From the NCBI RefSeq assembly GCF_027921745.1, contig NC_079238.1:4402001-4466000 (forward strand): 64,000 nt of DNA, in the 5' to 3' direction. Source of the DNA: Schizosaccharomyces osmophilus (lineage: Eukaryota > Ascomycota > Schizosaccharomycetes > Schizosaccharomycetales > Schizosaccharomycetaceae). The first letter of the stretch is position 1; each line of letters opens with the position of its first letter. The notes below the pieces were generated by a model. It worked only from the letters and a program-made list of their open reading frames with translations, searched no databases and was not told the origin of the DNA. Positions 31,046 through 42,800 of the stretch are shown piece by piece. The position numbers were made by a program, and so were the translations under genes.

Positions 31046-33884
31046 TTACTTTTTTAAAGCCATAAGTATGCTTAGTTTGCTGCTCATAGCTAAATCAGGC
31101 TTAAGTCGATTTCGGGCATGAGATGCAGCATCCCTAAACTCATTGTCGGAAGCCAACGTGTGAATATCATATCCTAATGAACTGATACTCCTAAACTCAT
31201 TGGTTTTTGTGTCAAATACAAAAGGAAGTGGCTCTTCGGATAAGTTTGAGTAATCAAAGTTTACCAACTCATTCACATTATCTAGATACCTTAGTTAATA
31301 AATCTGTGAATACAATTTCGATCAATAACACACCTTCTTGGGAAACAATATGTTTGTCGACCTCAAACCCGTTGTTCTGATCGGAATGTAGCTTTTTCAC
31401 TTTTTGAGATGCTTCATCTTCAAATAAATTATGACAACCCAGGTGAAGATAAACTTGCAATTGATGATCGGATAGGAGCTTAGAAAGCGATTCTTTCGCA
31501 TGTGGTAGTTTCATCCCCTTTGGGATTCTAGTTATTAAATTATGTGCATTTTCATCAGAACCTATATTTTCCAAAAGTGTACAAATAAAGTCGGGTTTAT
31601 CCAGAGAATAAGAAATTAAATCTTCCCATAAATCCTTATCTCCTTGTTCTTTCACGTAACGAATAGCTCTGCCAATATCAGACAATTCATTGATTATAAG
31701 CATTAATGCATCTTTGTTGTTTCCCATACGACCAAGAACATAGACAAGTTCATCAAGGTAATGATATTTTACACAAACGTTATATGCATGACCAAGAGAA
31801 TAGCACTGTGTGTTCATTAAAAACTCAAATAGCCTCGGTCGGTCGAATTCTGCAAAAACGTTCACTTTTAAGTCACCGTATTCCATGAGGGAATTTGGAA
31901 ACATAACTTCATAAGAGCAAAAATAAGCATACAAAAACCTTGTAACCGACTCAATCTGTCTTATAACCTCTTTGGGTGGAAAAGAATGAACGTGTTGAAC
32001 GAGCATATTTATAACTTTTGGGTTAACATTCTCAGGATGCCCGTCAGCTGAAGTAAGTAATAATTGTAAAACCGATTGTCTTGCTTCATCGTACAGGTTG
32101 TGCTCAAAGACAAGATCAATGCACTCTTTCTGGTTTAACTTCAGGTATAACCAGAATGCCTCAACAGGCATATTGTCATTGACGTAAAGAAAGGCCAAGC
32201 TATCAGCTAGCAGAAAGCTTTCTGGGACTTGCTCATACTTTTTTTCTGTAGCTTTACGAATTGTTGACACCGAATATAAGTTTGTCGGCCAGCTATGCAG
32301 CTTCTCATTAAATTTTTTTTCGTTCAAAGCCATGTAATTTGCCAAAGTCATTTCGTATATAATAGGACTCAAATGGTCGTCTCCAAGCGGAAGATACTCA
32401 GCAACGTCTTCTAAACGATTATGATCAGCAAAAACAAAAACCCATTGTTCCCAACCACCAGGGTTATTTACATATAAAGTAGGAATAACTGAAGCTGCTT
32501 TTCGATACTGTTTATTGTCAATCAAATGGGCTACGTATTTTTTTCCAAGTTCGGAGACCCGTAATTCTGGAGGCACGTCCTTCATTGTTTTTACTGCAGC
32601 AATTGCCTCAGCATAATCCTCACGGGAAACAAGATATGTGACGTGATCAATCTCATTTCTCTCACGAGCGCATATAATATCGTTAGGAAAAACCACGTAC
32701 GAATGATCTTTCTTTGCTGGATCTGAAACCAAATGATAGTCGGAAGGCTGTAAACGAGAATAGTTGGTCAGCCCGATGACATCTCCAGCGAGTTCTTGAA
32801 ATGAAGAGTCTATTAGTCGAAGCTCTGGTCGTACTGCGTCTACCCTTCTCGGTCTGGAAGAAGAAGTAAAATCCTCCACCTCAGCGATGTAAGCAAGAAC
32901 AAGGATGTTGAAGTCAAACATCATGATACCACTGACAATCGAGTCGATTTCCAAAACAGCCTGAACCGAAACTTTTGGCAATTCATTAGGCTGACTGGAG
33001 CGCTGAATGGAAACTATAGATATTTGGTCTGCCCAACCAATTATGAGCCTGGACTCGGATTGCCAATAGAGTTGGTAAGGAAATACTTCTTGGTTAGGTA
33101 GCTTCTTTGGATAGTCAACATTTCCAAAAATTTTTCCATATTCGTTACTATAAATATAGACTCCTGTATCAGTAGCCCAAGAAACATAAGATTTGTACCA
33201 ATCTATTTTGTATACAGTTCCACAATCAACCTGAAGGACAATGTCTCTAGATCCCAGCCATCCTAAATTTGTTAACACAAGTAATCCATGGTAGCACTCG
33301 CTTTACAGTGTCTAAACCTCATACCTTTTTCAGATAGTATAACTTTGCCCGCTCGCCCTCCGCATATAATTTGACGAGAAGATCTGTTGCTATAGTAGGG
33401 ATCAATTGCTACAGATAGTAGAGGCCGTTTGAAATCATAAACTGACGTTTCCTTGGAACTAATGTTGTAGACAATTAGTTTCCCTGTATATGTGTTAAAT
33501 ATGGGCATAAACCTTATAAAGCAAATAAAACAAACCATCTAATGAACATGATGCTAGGTTCTCACTTTCTAGATCCACAGAAAGGCTGGTAACAGTAGCA
33601 ACATGCAGAATCATTTTTCGAAGCAAAACACCTTCTCGAGTGTAAATGTACACGGCACCATTATGTGATCCAAATAACTAAAGAAACGATTAATATTTGT
33701 ACCCTGTCATAGTATCACCTACGAAGTGTTCCTTTGAAATTACACAGGCCGAGATAGAATCGTTCAGAAAGCAGCCTTGGAACTTGTCTGTAGTCCTTTC
33801 ATAATTCAATTTGGGCTCTTCATCTTCATCCGAAGAAGTTAATATGTCTACTTCGGACTCGGAACTGGTTTCACTAACTGACAT
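31046..33884 (-). CDS. vps41: Vps41, HOPS tethering complex subunit (five exons)
   Basis: Exons 33884-33723, 33677-33536, 33483-33325, 33262-31334 and 31281-31046 give 875 residues. An acidic Ser-rich N-terminus leads into PKLNYERTTDKFQ, the Vps41 opening. WD-like blades follow (FGSHNGAVYIYTREG, ASCSLDGKLIVYN, ICGGRAGKVILSEKGWL); each joins cleanly across an intron. The C-terminal half is a helical clathrin-repeat region (MLIINELSDIGRAIRYVKEQ). Known role: effector of Rab7/Ypt7 in HOPS, and in yeast the AP-3 vesicle receptor. No RING finger is seen at the C-terminus. Introns are 45, 52, 62 and 52 nt; intron 2 uses GTTTGT and intron 4 GTGTGT, both uncommon donors. Confidence 0.93.
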
Positions 33885-34525
33885 GAAGTATACGCAACCA
33901 AAGGGTACCAGATATAATTAATATGGTTCCAAAAGAAGTATTGCCTTCCAAATTTCCATGTAATTTTAGTAGCTTATAAAAGAAATTAAGTTATGAAAGA
34001 ATTGATAAAAATTAAATGTGTAATATATATTTACTAACCGCAGTTGAAAACGACAGAAATGGAAAACAAACATATGCGTTGTGAGTCATTGTTACGTCCA
34101 AAGGGTCAGCCCTATTCTGAGTTACATTTTTGTATATTTACTATTAATATAGAAGAAAGGAAATCTCCACTTGCGAAAATAACAAATAATTAACAGTATA
34201 TATTTGATCTATTAGAACGTGTGAATGCAATTCATCAAAGGAAAGGGTATGTGTTTAACATTAAGATAGAATAAAGAGTACAAAAAGTCAAATCTTCGTA
34301 TATGAGATGAGGAGGACATACAGCCATGTGTTCCTAAGGAATATATGCTTCAGTAACTTAAAGAAAAAGGGTAAAAAGAGAAAAGATTAATAAACAAATC
34401 ATTGACATATTCGCACCCGGGATCCTTTAATATGTCAATTGTAGTGAAAGAAAATGCGAATACTCAGAGGAATACTTTCAACACCTCAATAATTTGATAG
34501 GCAGGTTGATTCACTATCTCCTTCA
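33885..34525. other. Intergenic: vps41 promoter and aps1 3' flank with an inverted repeat
   Basis: 641 bp, AT-rich. Contains an 11-bp perfect inverted repeat, ATTGACATATT at 34401-34411 and AATATGTCAAT at 34429-34439, enclosing a GC-rich 17-nt loop. No gene seen. Confidence 0.7.
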
Positions 34526-35144
34526 TTAGAATTTTTTAACATTTCCAACTAGTTTTTGTATCGTGTCCTGCTGTGCATCCACTTCTGATTCAGCGTCTCC
34601 GGCTAATACAGCAGATAAGACATTCGTTTTGCTAGATTCTTGAAGTTCTCCTGCTAATAATAGTTCTTCTAAAACATAATAGGCCTTTTCAAAATTAAAA
34701 ATCAGGTCCAACTCGCAAACCTGTTGAGCAAAAGGTTAGTATAGGAAAGACTTGACCATAGAACTAGCACAAGGAACATACATTGCCAAAATATTTATCA
34801 AGGACCTCAACAAATTTATGTATAACTTCTAAAATAATCAATTCATTGTCATCCTGATCAATTCCGCAGATAAAAAATAAAGATGCATATCGCCTGTAAA
34901 CGATTTTTTCTCCTATACAAGCATTGGTTAGCTCAACTCGATTTAATTTAATTCCACACAAGTGTATGAAGTGTCTCTTACCCTTATACTCTACAAAATT
35001 GCACATCTTTGGCTTGCGGACGATAACTAAAGAAGAAACGTCACGGACGATTTTCGATCTCTCCTTCGTTGGTACAGCGTAAAACCATTTTGCCAAACGA
35101 ACCTTTCCTTGGCGACTTACTAACAGGAAAAATTTGATGCCCAT
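34526..35144 (-). CDS. aps1: Aps1, sigma subunit of the AP-1 clathrin adaptor (three exons)
   Basis: Exons 35144-34982, 34912-34782 and 34720-34526 give 162 residues, the usual size of sigma1. The protein opens IKFFLLVSRQGKVRLAKWF and continues RKPKMCNFVEYKGEKIVYRR across intron 1. Then comes YASLFFICGIDQDDNELI, and [20 protein letters not shown] across intron 2. Splicing is required to give the invariant longin-fold strands. Known role: the small subunit of AP-1, working at trans-Golgi and endosomes, where sigma/gamma bind dileucine sorting signals. Introns are 69 and 61 nt. Confidence 0.96.
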
Positions 35145-35470
35145 GATTGTGATCTTATGTTTGTATGTTATTTTGCCAACAATCTAAGAAATGCTGGATA
35201 TCGACGGTTACCGAATTGAAATTTAAAATATAAAGGTATTCAATAGACTACCCTCTTTTTTCGTCAAATAATTATTAGAAGAATGTAAAGTTTTTGGCAA
35301 GTGTTTGAAACACAGCCAGTGTAGTCTTGCTGTGTCAATTCCTTATTAAGATGATATTATAATAGGTTATATTCAGGTTATTTATTATATTCAAGGTTTT
35401 ATAAGATAAACATAAATTTAACGTTTTATGATCAAAGTTATTTGTATTATTGTTACATGAAAGATCCTTT
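35145..35470. other. Intergenic: aps1 promoter and bud32 3' flank
   Basis: 326 bp, AT-rich, nothing recognised. Confidence 0.4.
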
Positions 35471-36234
35471 TTATCCTACCATAGTGCGCTTACGACCGCG
35501 CTGGCGAACTTCGTCGTAGCGTCGAAGGGTAGGTTTGCATTGCTTCCAGGTTTTGGCATATGCTTCTAGAACGTAATGAAACTAAAATTATTAGCTGTCA
35601 GAATTGAAATAATATCTTTACTTACAAGAGCAGCACTGTCTGGAAGGGTGCTAGCTATAGCACGCTCTAAAACGTATAAATCCACCGCCTTGTCTTCCTC
35701 GGATTCTGAAACACTTCCTAGTCCAAAATCAATAAATACGGGTTCAAGAGTTTCGACAGAACGGAACATCATGTTACTGGTGGTAAGGTCACCATGAACA
35801 ATGTCGTTCATATGCATCTTCGCAACTTCAGATCCAATGATTTTCATTAAAGGTGCTAAAGATGTCTCGTATTCTTCTTCTGAAACAAATTCTTTAATGT
35901 AATCTCGAACAGAAGGACCACCAATGTATTCCATGAAAATCTGACCACGATTGGGCTCAAGAAAATAAAGTAACGGGCAATTCACACCTACAGCATGGCA
36001 TTTAGCCAAAAGTCTAGCTTCGATTAAACATCTTTTTCTTGTAAGTTTTTGATCAAGTATTGGATGTCTCCATCGTTTCTCAGGACGGCTTTTTAATATG
36101 CATGGTTCGCCAGGGTAAAATTCAGTTATAATTGTTATGGCTTCTGCACCTTGTTTGACTACTTTCCATCCTTTTTCTTCAATTTCATGATATAACTGCC
36201 CGCATTGTTTCCGTAAATCCTGTTTGTCCGTCAT
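35471..36234 (-). CDS. bud32: Bud32, kinase/ATPase subunit of KEOPS (two exons)
   Basis: Exons 36234-35626 and 35581-35471 (intron 44 nt) give 239 residues. It is a minimal kinase fold: KQGAEAITIITEF (short Gly loop), RLLAKCHAVGVNCPLLYFL, the catalytic loop IVHGDLTTSNMM, the metal-binding VFIDFGLGSVSE, and the C-terminal tail VRQRGRKRTMVG that is added by splicing and is diagnostic for Bud32/PRPK. Known role: in KEOPS (with Kae1, Pcc1 and Cgi121) it hydrolyses ATP and supports the t6A37 modification of ANN-decoding tRNAs, and it affects telomeres. No other KEOPS gene is in the window. Confidence 0.96.
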
Positions 36235-36462
36235 CTTTTGGCGTTCTTGCTAATTCCACAAAAACCGAAATAGAAAGTGAGTGTATCAGAAAGCAAAAAA
36301 GTGCTACCATTCTAACAGAATTCTTCATTACTAAACAACTAAACAAGAAAATTGTATTTTTCTAATATCCTTTTGAATTTTTATTTGACTACACTATTTA
36401 TAATAGTCAAAGTAGTTGAATTTGATTTAAGTGGCATGAATAAAATGGCATGAAGCACAAAA

Positions 36463-37722
36463 TTAGATAGTCCAATTAATGAATTGTCCATCATCATCAT
36501 ATTCTGTTTGAAGGCTTTTAGATTCAAAGAATTCAATTATGTTGCCGTACGCTCGAGCTACAAGGTTGAAGCGACGATACAAGAATATTTCCTCTAACTG
36601 GCAAATTTCAGACTCATTCATTCCATTCACTTCTTCTGGAGAGTAACCTAAAAGAAACTCCAAAAGGGTTGAATGAAACTTGGGATGCTGTAAGCAACCA
36701 CTTTCATCAATAATGGTTTCAACAAAATTGTTAAACTTTAAAGCTCCCGAGTCAGCTTGTATAAAAAGATTCTTTGAATTTAATAGTTTTCTGATTTTGC
36801 TTTTCACAATTAAAACATTTACAACCCCAATGACTTGAAGTCCCGAGGAGACGGTTTGCTCTTCAAGTGCCTTTAGAGTCCATCGTTTGCTTGAATCATG
36901 TATTAAAAGCTTTAATTGATCATGGACAATCCTAGAAAATTCGCCTATTTTATTGTGATTTAAGCAACGAACTTGGACTTCGGCATCTTCTATGTTTAAT
37001 TCAGGGAGACCATGCGCATCGGCATAGACATTCATATGTGTAATATACAGCACTAGATATTAGTAAACTTCTAAATTCTTCATATAGAATGTTACCTTAC
37101 CAGTCTGAGCATTCCATTCTTCGCTTGCGAATACAAGTGGCTCGTCGTGTAAAATTAGAATTGCAGAGTAAAAGCCATCGGTTACCTCAATCAGCCTTTT
37201 TACTCTTTTTATTCCTGCTCCACATTGATAGTTCTCGACATCATGCTTCCACTGCAGAGCAACAAGAGCATGAACTGCTGTAGCTGTTTGCATATCTTTC
37301 AATAAACGAAGAGGAGACAGATTTGAAAGGTCCAAGAAGAGAAAATCTCTTTTCAAGCTATCTTCTGAAATGATCTCAATCTTACTTTCGGCATCCTCAG
37401 CACACAAAGCAAGCCGCCATTCATTCAAAGATGATCGACCCGTTACGATGTTGCTGTACACCTGGACAACATTTCCTAATTTTAAGTGTCGCAAGGTTTT
37501 ATAGCAAGGAGAAGACGATTTTACATTGTATTTTATTTTCAAGACACCTGTTTCATCCATTACTTTCAACTGGTACTGAAGGTTTCGGTGCTTAGAATCT
37601 ATTCTCATAATGTTTACAATTTCACCTTGCACGCGAAATTTCGAAGACTGGTTTTCGAGATTACATATTTTGAAAGTCTCATAGGAATTCCAATTAAAAA
37701 AATCTTCGTAGTAAACGTTCAT
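36463..37722 (-). CDS. OB-fold protein with a winged-helix-like C-terminus, function unassigned (two exons)
   Basis: Exons 37722-37101 and 37052-36463 (intron 48 nt, branch CTAAT) give 403 residues. The N-terminal ~100 residues look like an OB fold: KFRVQGEIVNIMRID, YQLKVMDETGVLKIKYN and LKLGNVVQVYSNIVTG. A second OB-like strand set follows around residues 150-220 (IEVTDGFYSAILILHDE, TVLYITHMNVY). The C-terminal half is helical with a winged-helix feel (WTLKALEEQTVSS, VNVLIVKSKIRKLL). Such a layout occurs in single-stranded-DNA binders (RPA2, Stn1, MEIOB). By position it may correspond to the S. pombe gene I remember as meu32, a meiotic transcript. I cannot name the family with certainty. Confidence 0.7.
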
Positions 37723-38283
37723 GGTAAGTAATCAATTATTATTTTTCAATCCTCTTAAAAAATATAATCATGGCACTGGTTAAGTAGTCCAGATGGATGG
37801 ATGAATCCATAAGACAAATTATTCACGAATCGAAAGAGAAAACAAAAATGAAACTCGTTCCCAAGTAAAAGGTACTTAACAAGTTAGGCAATGAACGGTT
37901 ATTTACTCTTGGATTATTGAAAATGAATCATGCTGTCAAGAGTAGTTCACATACGAAGGACTATACATGAAAAACAAAACTATTTACATGGATCTTTTTG
38001 AACGCATATGACAACTACCAGGGCATTTTTGTAATTTACAACTACCCTTTTTAATTCTAGAGACAAAAGCGAGCTTACGGGAAATTTTTAACACTAAACG
38101 TTCCAATTATACACTAGTAACTATAGGAGATTATTCTCGTTTTTAAAAGATAAAGAAAACCGAGATGACAATGGGTGAATGGGTAATCAGGAGCGGAAAT
38201 GCAATTAGTTTCAAAAAGGGAGAAAAGATGTGAGCGAAATAACTGGGGAGATAAATAAAAAAGTAAAATTAGAAGGGAGAATA
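37723..38283. other. Intergenic: promoter of the OB-fold gene and 3' flank of GTP cyclohydrolase II
   Basis: 561 bp of AT-rich DNA. No ORF, repeat or motif supported. Confidence 0.4.
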
Positions 38284-39225
38284 TCAAAACTTGTCGGGGG
38301 CACTCAATAAATGTCCCATTTTTTCAATTTTGGTTCGAAGATAGGCACCCACTTCAGGGCTGTCAAAACCTCCTTCATCACCTCGCCAAAACTTTGGAAT
38401 CATTGACAGTCTCTCGACCACCTGAACCTCTTTTTTTGGGCCTTCGATACTGCTGACCTTTTCAGGGTTGTTTGTCAGTAATCGGATGTTTCTTTGGCCA
38501 AGATCCAAGAGCATTGCAGTTGCAATGGCATAAGAGCGACCGTCAGCTGGATGTTGTAGGAGAAGATTAGCTTGGACAGTATCATTGCCGAGATCTTGTA
38601 GATTATATGCTTTCAATTTTTCAGACAATCCAATCCCTCGACCTTCTTGTCTCATATAAATAATAACACCATCACCTTCTTCACTAATAAGACGAGCCGC
38701 CTCGTCCAATTGTTCTCCACAATCGCAGCGAGCGGACCAAGCTGTTTCACCAGTGTAACACTCCGAATGAATTCGGACTAATGGCGTAAAGTTTTTCTTC
38801 CTGACTTCCTCTTTCTTTTCTTCACTAGCAACTAAAGCATTCGCATCGACATATGAGCTCTTCCTTCCTGGGTACAACGTTCCCACATAGGCACCACGAA
38901 TCATGCGGTCCATCTCAGTCTCTCCTTCCTGAACAGCATCAAGACTTTCTGATCGGATTTGTTTTCCAAATACAATTGCCAAATGCTCTTTGTTGTCTTG
39001 GTCGTTCTTATATAAATTTAGGAAAATTTCCGCTCCTGTCGTAGTCGGAATTCTAGCACGAACTATACATCGTACATTCGGCAGCTTTTCAGCTATTTCA
39101 ATTTTTTTTGTATCTGTCTCTAGTTCCTTCCCTGGGCTTAATATTGGCGAATTCAGACAAGATACATCAACAGGTTGTGTATTTTTGGTCTTTTTGTTGG
39201 CTTTCGTGATGCTTTCTTTTAACAT
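38284..39225 (-). CDS. rib1: GTP cyclohydrolase II (riboflavin biosynthesis)
   Basis: A single exon of 313 residues. Residues 1-45 are a poorly conserved polar extension. The catalytic domain shows [21 protein letters not shown] with the three zinc-binding cysteines, [21 protein letters not shown] for GTP/base recognition and catalysis, and LRLL-type [10 protein letters not shown] near the C-terminus. The reaction opens GTP to 2,5-diamino-6-ribosylamino-pyrimidinone phosphate with loss of formate and pyrophosphate, the first step of riboflavin synthesis. The family core is about 200 residues; the extra ~100 residues N-terminal to the zinc site are usual in fungal Rib1. A small rightward ORF starts 59 bp from its ATG. 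Confidence 0.96.
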   Translation of the reverse strand: MLKESITKANKKTKNTQPVDVSCLNSPILSPGKELETDTKKIEIAEKLPNVRCIVRARIPTTTGAEIFLNLYKNDQDNKEHLAIVFGKQIRSESLDAVQEGETEMDRMIRGAYVGTLYPGRKSSYVDANALVASEEKKEEVRKKNFTPLVRIHSECYTGETAWSARCDCGEQLDEAARLISEEGDGVIIYMRQEGRGIGLSEKLKAYNLQDLGNDTVQANLLLQHPADGRSYAIATAMLLDLGQRNIRLLTNNPEKVSSIEGPKKEVQVVERLSMIPKFWRGDEGGFDSPEVGAYLRTKIEKMGHLLSAPDKF

Positions 39226-39841
39226 CTCTGTAATTGTGTTTTGTTTTAGTTAAATTTTAATTTAGACAATAACAAGCAATCTCATGCGAAGGTTGTTGAA
39301 TACTTCCAGGCTTCTAATTAGTTCTGCGCTCGTATCGTGCTTTGTCATCGGTCAGCATCTGGAAACGCGGGAAGAATCACCAAAAGGAGTGAAATAATCA
39401 TTATAATACTCTAGACGTAGCATTAAAATAAAAACAAATGAAAATATGAAAAAAAGAAAAATGCGCATTGCAGCAAGTACATATTATTTTGAACAACACT
39501 ACAAAGACATAAGCGATGAACGTTTATTATTAGGTACGAAGAATTCGAAAATATCTAATTACCTTTATTGCTTATATAAAATCTCACTCATCTGATTTTT
39601 ATACCCAGGCGCCAAGCTGTAAGTTTCACCATATGGGCTACATTGGTTTTACTGTACTGAAACAAGAATAGTGATAGTACGTAGGTTTTTCGACACTTTA
39701 TACGGATGTTATAGGTATGGTCAGTAGCCAATTTATCCATAATACCATTTATTCCTTTAAATAATCTTTTCTCTATCGCTTTCTGTAACGAAGGTGAAGA
39801 CCTAAATATATACAAAAACAGATCCATAAAATAATACACAT
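39226..39841. other. Region between GTP cyclohydrolase II and nup184, with a small ORF
   Basis: 616 bp. Contains the rightward 37-codon ORF at 39284-39397 (separate entry). A leftward 83-codon frame at 39588-39839 begins right after the nup184 stop; it is probably 3' UTR. Confidence 0.4.
39284..39397 (+). CDS. Candidate 37-residue membrane micropeptide
   Basis: ATG at 39284 and TAA at 39395-39397. The peptide begins with a basic, hydroxyl-rich stretch (MRRLLNTSR) followed by a hydrophobic segment (LLISSALVSCFVIG) and a polar tail (QHLETREESPKGVK). This is the design of tiny mitochondrial inner-membrane or ER proteins. The ORF is divergent from GTP cyclohydrolase II and could share its promoter. 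Too short to rule out chance; conservation across fission yeasts would decide. Confidence 0.35.
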   Translation: MRRLLNTSRLLISSALVSCFVIGQHLETREESPKGVK

Positions 39842-42800
39842 CTATGAAGACTCAAGCTGAGCTCGTAATTTATCAAGCTGCATACGTACTAGTTTTGCAA
39901 ATTGCGTTTTAATTTCCTTTGAAGCCTCAGCATCCTCTTTCGGTATTCCAATAACCTCCATGGCATACTCTTGCTCATACAGGGTAGCAGGCTCTGCCAA
40001 ACTGGATAGGAAGTTAGGATGAGATACAAGATAATCAATACCATTCAGCATTTCTGCCTTCAGTTCTGATACGCGAATTTCTTGTAGTAACGCGGGGTTA
40101 AAATACTGTAAAAGGTCCATTAATAAGACCAGCATAAAAGACTCGTCTATAGACGCCAATGAAACCGAAGAAGGTGGTTGAGACCAATTTAAGAATGAGA
40201 ATTGTATCTGAGGTAAAACCAAAAGTATTAACTCTCTGGCATCGTTCATGATACGATTGCCAAGATACTTCACGATATGAAACAGTAAAGGAAGGATTCC
40301 TCGAATCCACAATTTGTATTGAACAGACGAGACGTCGGCCCCAAGTCCCCCTGTCTTTAATGAACTACTCAATGGGCTTTCCGCAATTGCAAAGAATACT
40401 CCGTGGGATGCTACCTGCTCTGCTCCAGCTGGTATGGAAGAACAAGTGACTAAAAATGACATTGCTGCGTCTGCAAAATATGGTTGACCGTCTATCAACA
40501 AAGCATGAGACCAAGAAAATAAGCGGAGACAGTTTTCTATTGATGAATGATCCATAATGATATTGATATAAAGAGACTGTAATCCCTTCATTAAATTCGA
40601 ATTGACTATGACGCTTTGAATGGCATTCAGTAAAACAATATCACTATGCACATCTGGTGTTGGTTCCGTAATCGCATGCTGAAATAACTGAGACAGCTTA
40701 CGATGACACATCGATAGGATTCCAGAAACAATACCCACCTCAATATTCGCATTCACATTAGGAGCCGATAAGAGCTTATTAAAACCGTTGTACAGAACTT
40801 GAAATAAAGGACGGTAATAATTCATTTGAAACCCGTTATTAATATCAAACAATGAGAATTTATCGGTGCTTAGTGCGCGCCATGTTAACGCCATTAGAGT
40901 TTCTAACCGTTCTTTAAGACTATCAGTATATGGTGCTGACATCGCATGCTGTGAAATATGAAAAACCAAAGCTGCTCTTTCTATAGATAAATCTCTAATA
41001 ATGAAGGAATCAACTGTATCGTTTTCAAGTGCCTCCAAAATCCAATGCATAATGTCGAAGTCCAGGAAAGATAATGTACTGTCCTCTTTAACGAAATCAA
41101 TAAATGCGGCCAAGAATATACCCCACGACCGAAGAAGTGCAGTTTGTGCATCTAATGTAGAAAGAGCATTATTAGCATTCTCTATATTGCTGATTAAAGG
41201 CTCAATATTGCCGAAAACAGACAACATGGCTTTAGCAAGATGTGTATTATAGAAGTAATTTCTTCCGTAAACAGGGGGGGTTATACCTGTATTTTTTAAA
41301 GACATTGCATTAAGTTCGTTTTGGTATTCTTCAAAATTATGATTTAAAGTTTCGAAGACTGAAGGATCATAAGTCGTTATTGTAAATGTTGTTTGTACAA
41401 GGTCATTGATAAAATCTTTCAATGGATCAATAACAAGCTTTTTCGCACTGACACTTTTATTGAATTTTGAAACATGCAACTGAATAGCTGCAATCCTTAC
41501 TGCATGAGCAGCTAAAACATAAAGATCTGCTTTGGATGTTTCAGATAATGCTGAGCTCGAAACTGTAATCGGGAGTTTAATTGCGTCGACGACTTTTTTC
41601 CAAAAGTCTGTTTCTTGCTGCGCTGTCCCGTAAGAAGCAGACCAAAAATTTCTTGATAAAAATATAAATTCAATAATAGGCACCTGTGAAGAGATGTCGT
41701 TAATGAAAAAGTTATCCATTCGTTTTTCAGCCAGATTAATAAGGCTTCTTGATGTTATTTGGGTTTGCTCATTGTGCCTTAAACTTTTCATATTCTCTAG
41801 AGGGAACTTTTTGCCAGAAAAAAGAAGTACTGCCAATCCCTGTTGTTGGCCTTTCATAATCGAAGACAAAAACTTCCAAACACATCCCTCAATATGGCTT
41901 GAATGTATAGGATTTTTCAATAAACGTACACAGACTCGTCCAACAACATCAGTAGAATTAACCATATAAGCTAAAAGAGAAGGAGTTTCGGATGGCCAAG
42001 GGGCGAGAATTAAAGAAGTAAGCAGTCTGAGGATCGAAGATACACAAGGGTAAATTTGAGGTAAAGCATAAAAAAGTTGAGGTGAACGAGAAAACAGGTT
42101 TCTCTCTAACTCGGATGGCTTCAGCTTTAAAAACCCTCTCAAGTCAATTAAAGTTTGCATTGTTTCCAAAGACGAAACGAGCCAATTCTCAGCAGCTTCA
42201 GCAAGATCATTATCTGTGGAAGAGAAAATTTCGCTATATAAAGGATTAACGCGATCCAAAATTGAAAGTAAGGGATACAAATAGCGTTTAGCATCTTGCT
42301 GTACCAAAAATCTTTGTACAATATAATTTCCCAATTGCTGTAATGGTATAATTCTCTTGTTTGTGAACTTGGATCCAAAGTACTCTATACCATATATTGC
42401 ATTAAGCAATTTTGTTATTATACTTGTGAATCGGCTACCAACTTGATATTGTTGGATGATCTTAGAGTATCTCCAATCTAGGAAATTGGCAAAGATTTCA
42501 AAGAGGCATTGAATAGTTTGCCTAACAAACTCATTTTTTAGGTTTATGGAGAAATCATCAGATATTACAGACCTTGATATGCAATTGTCGAGTAGCAATT
42601 CGTAAAGCTCAAAGAAAGCCAAAGTAAAATCGTATATACCAGTGAGTGATTCGTGTTCAAAAATTACATTGTCTAGAGATAGAACCTTTTTCAACGAGCG
42701 ACTCGCATATGCCCATATGCTAGTAGGTTCAATATAAACAAATAAACAAAGGAGTTGGCAAGATAAAACACATATTTGGTATTCGATATCGCGCAAGCTG

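Noticed and set aside
39588-39839. 83-codon frame directly after the nup184 stop
   Set aside because: Starts 2 nt after the stop on the same strand and has no family match; most likely 3' UTR. A separate gene cannot be fully excluded.
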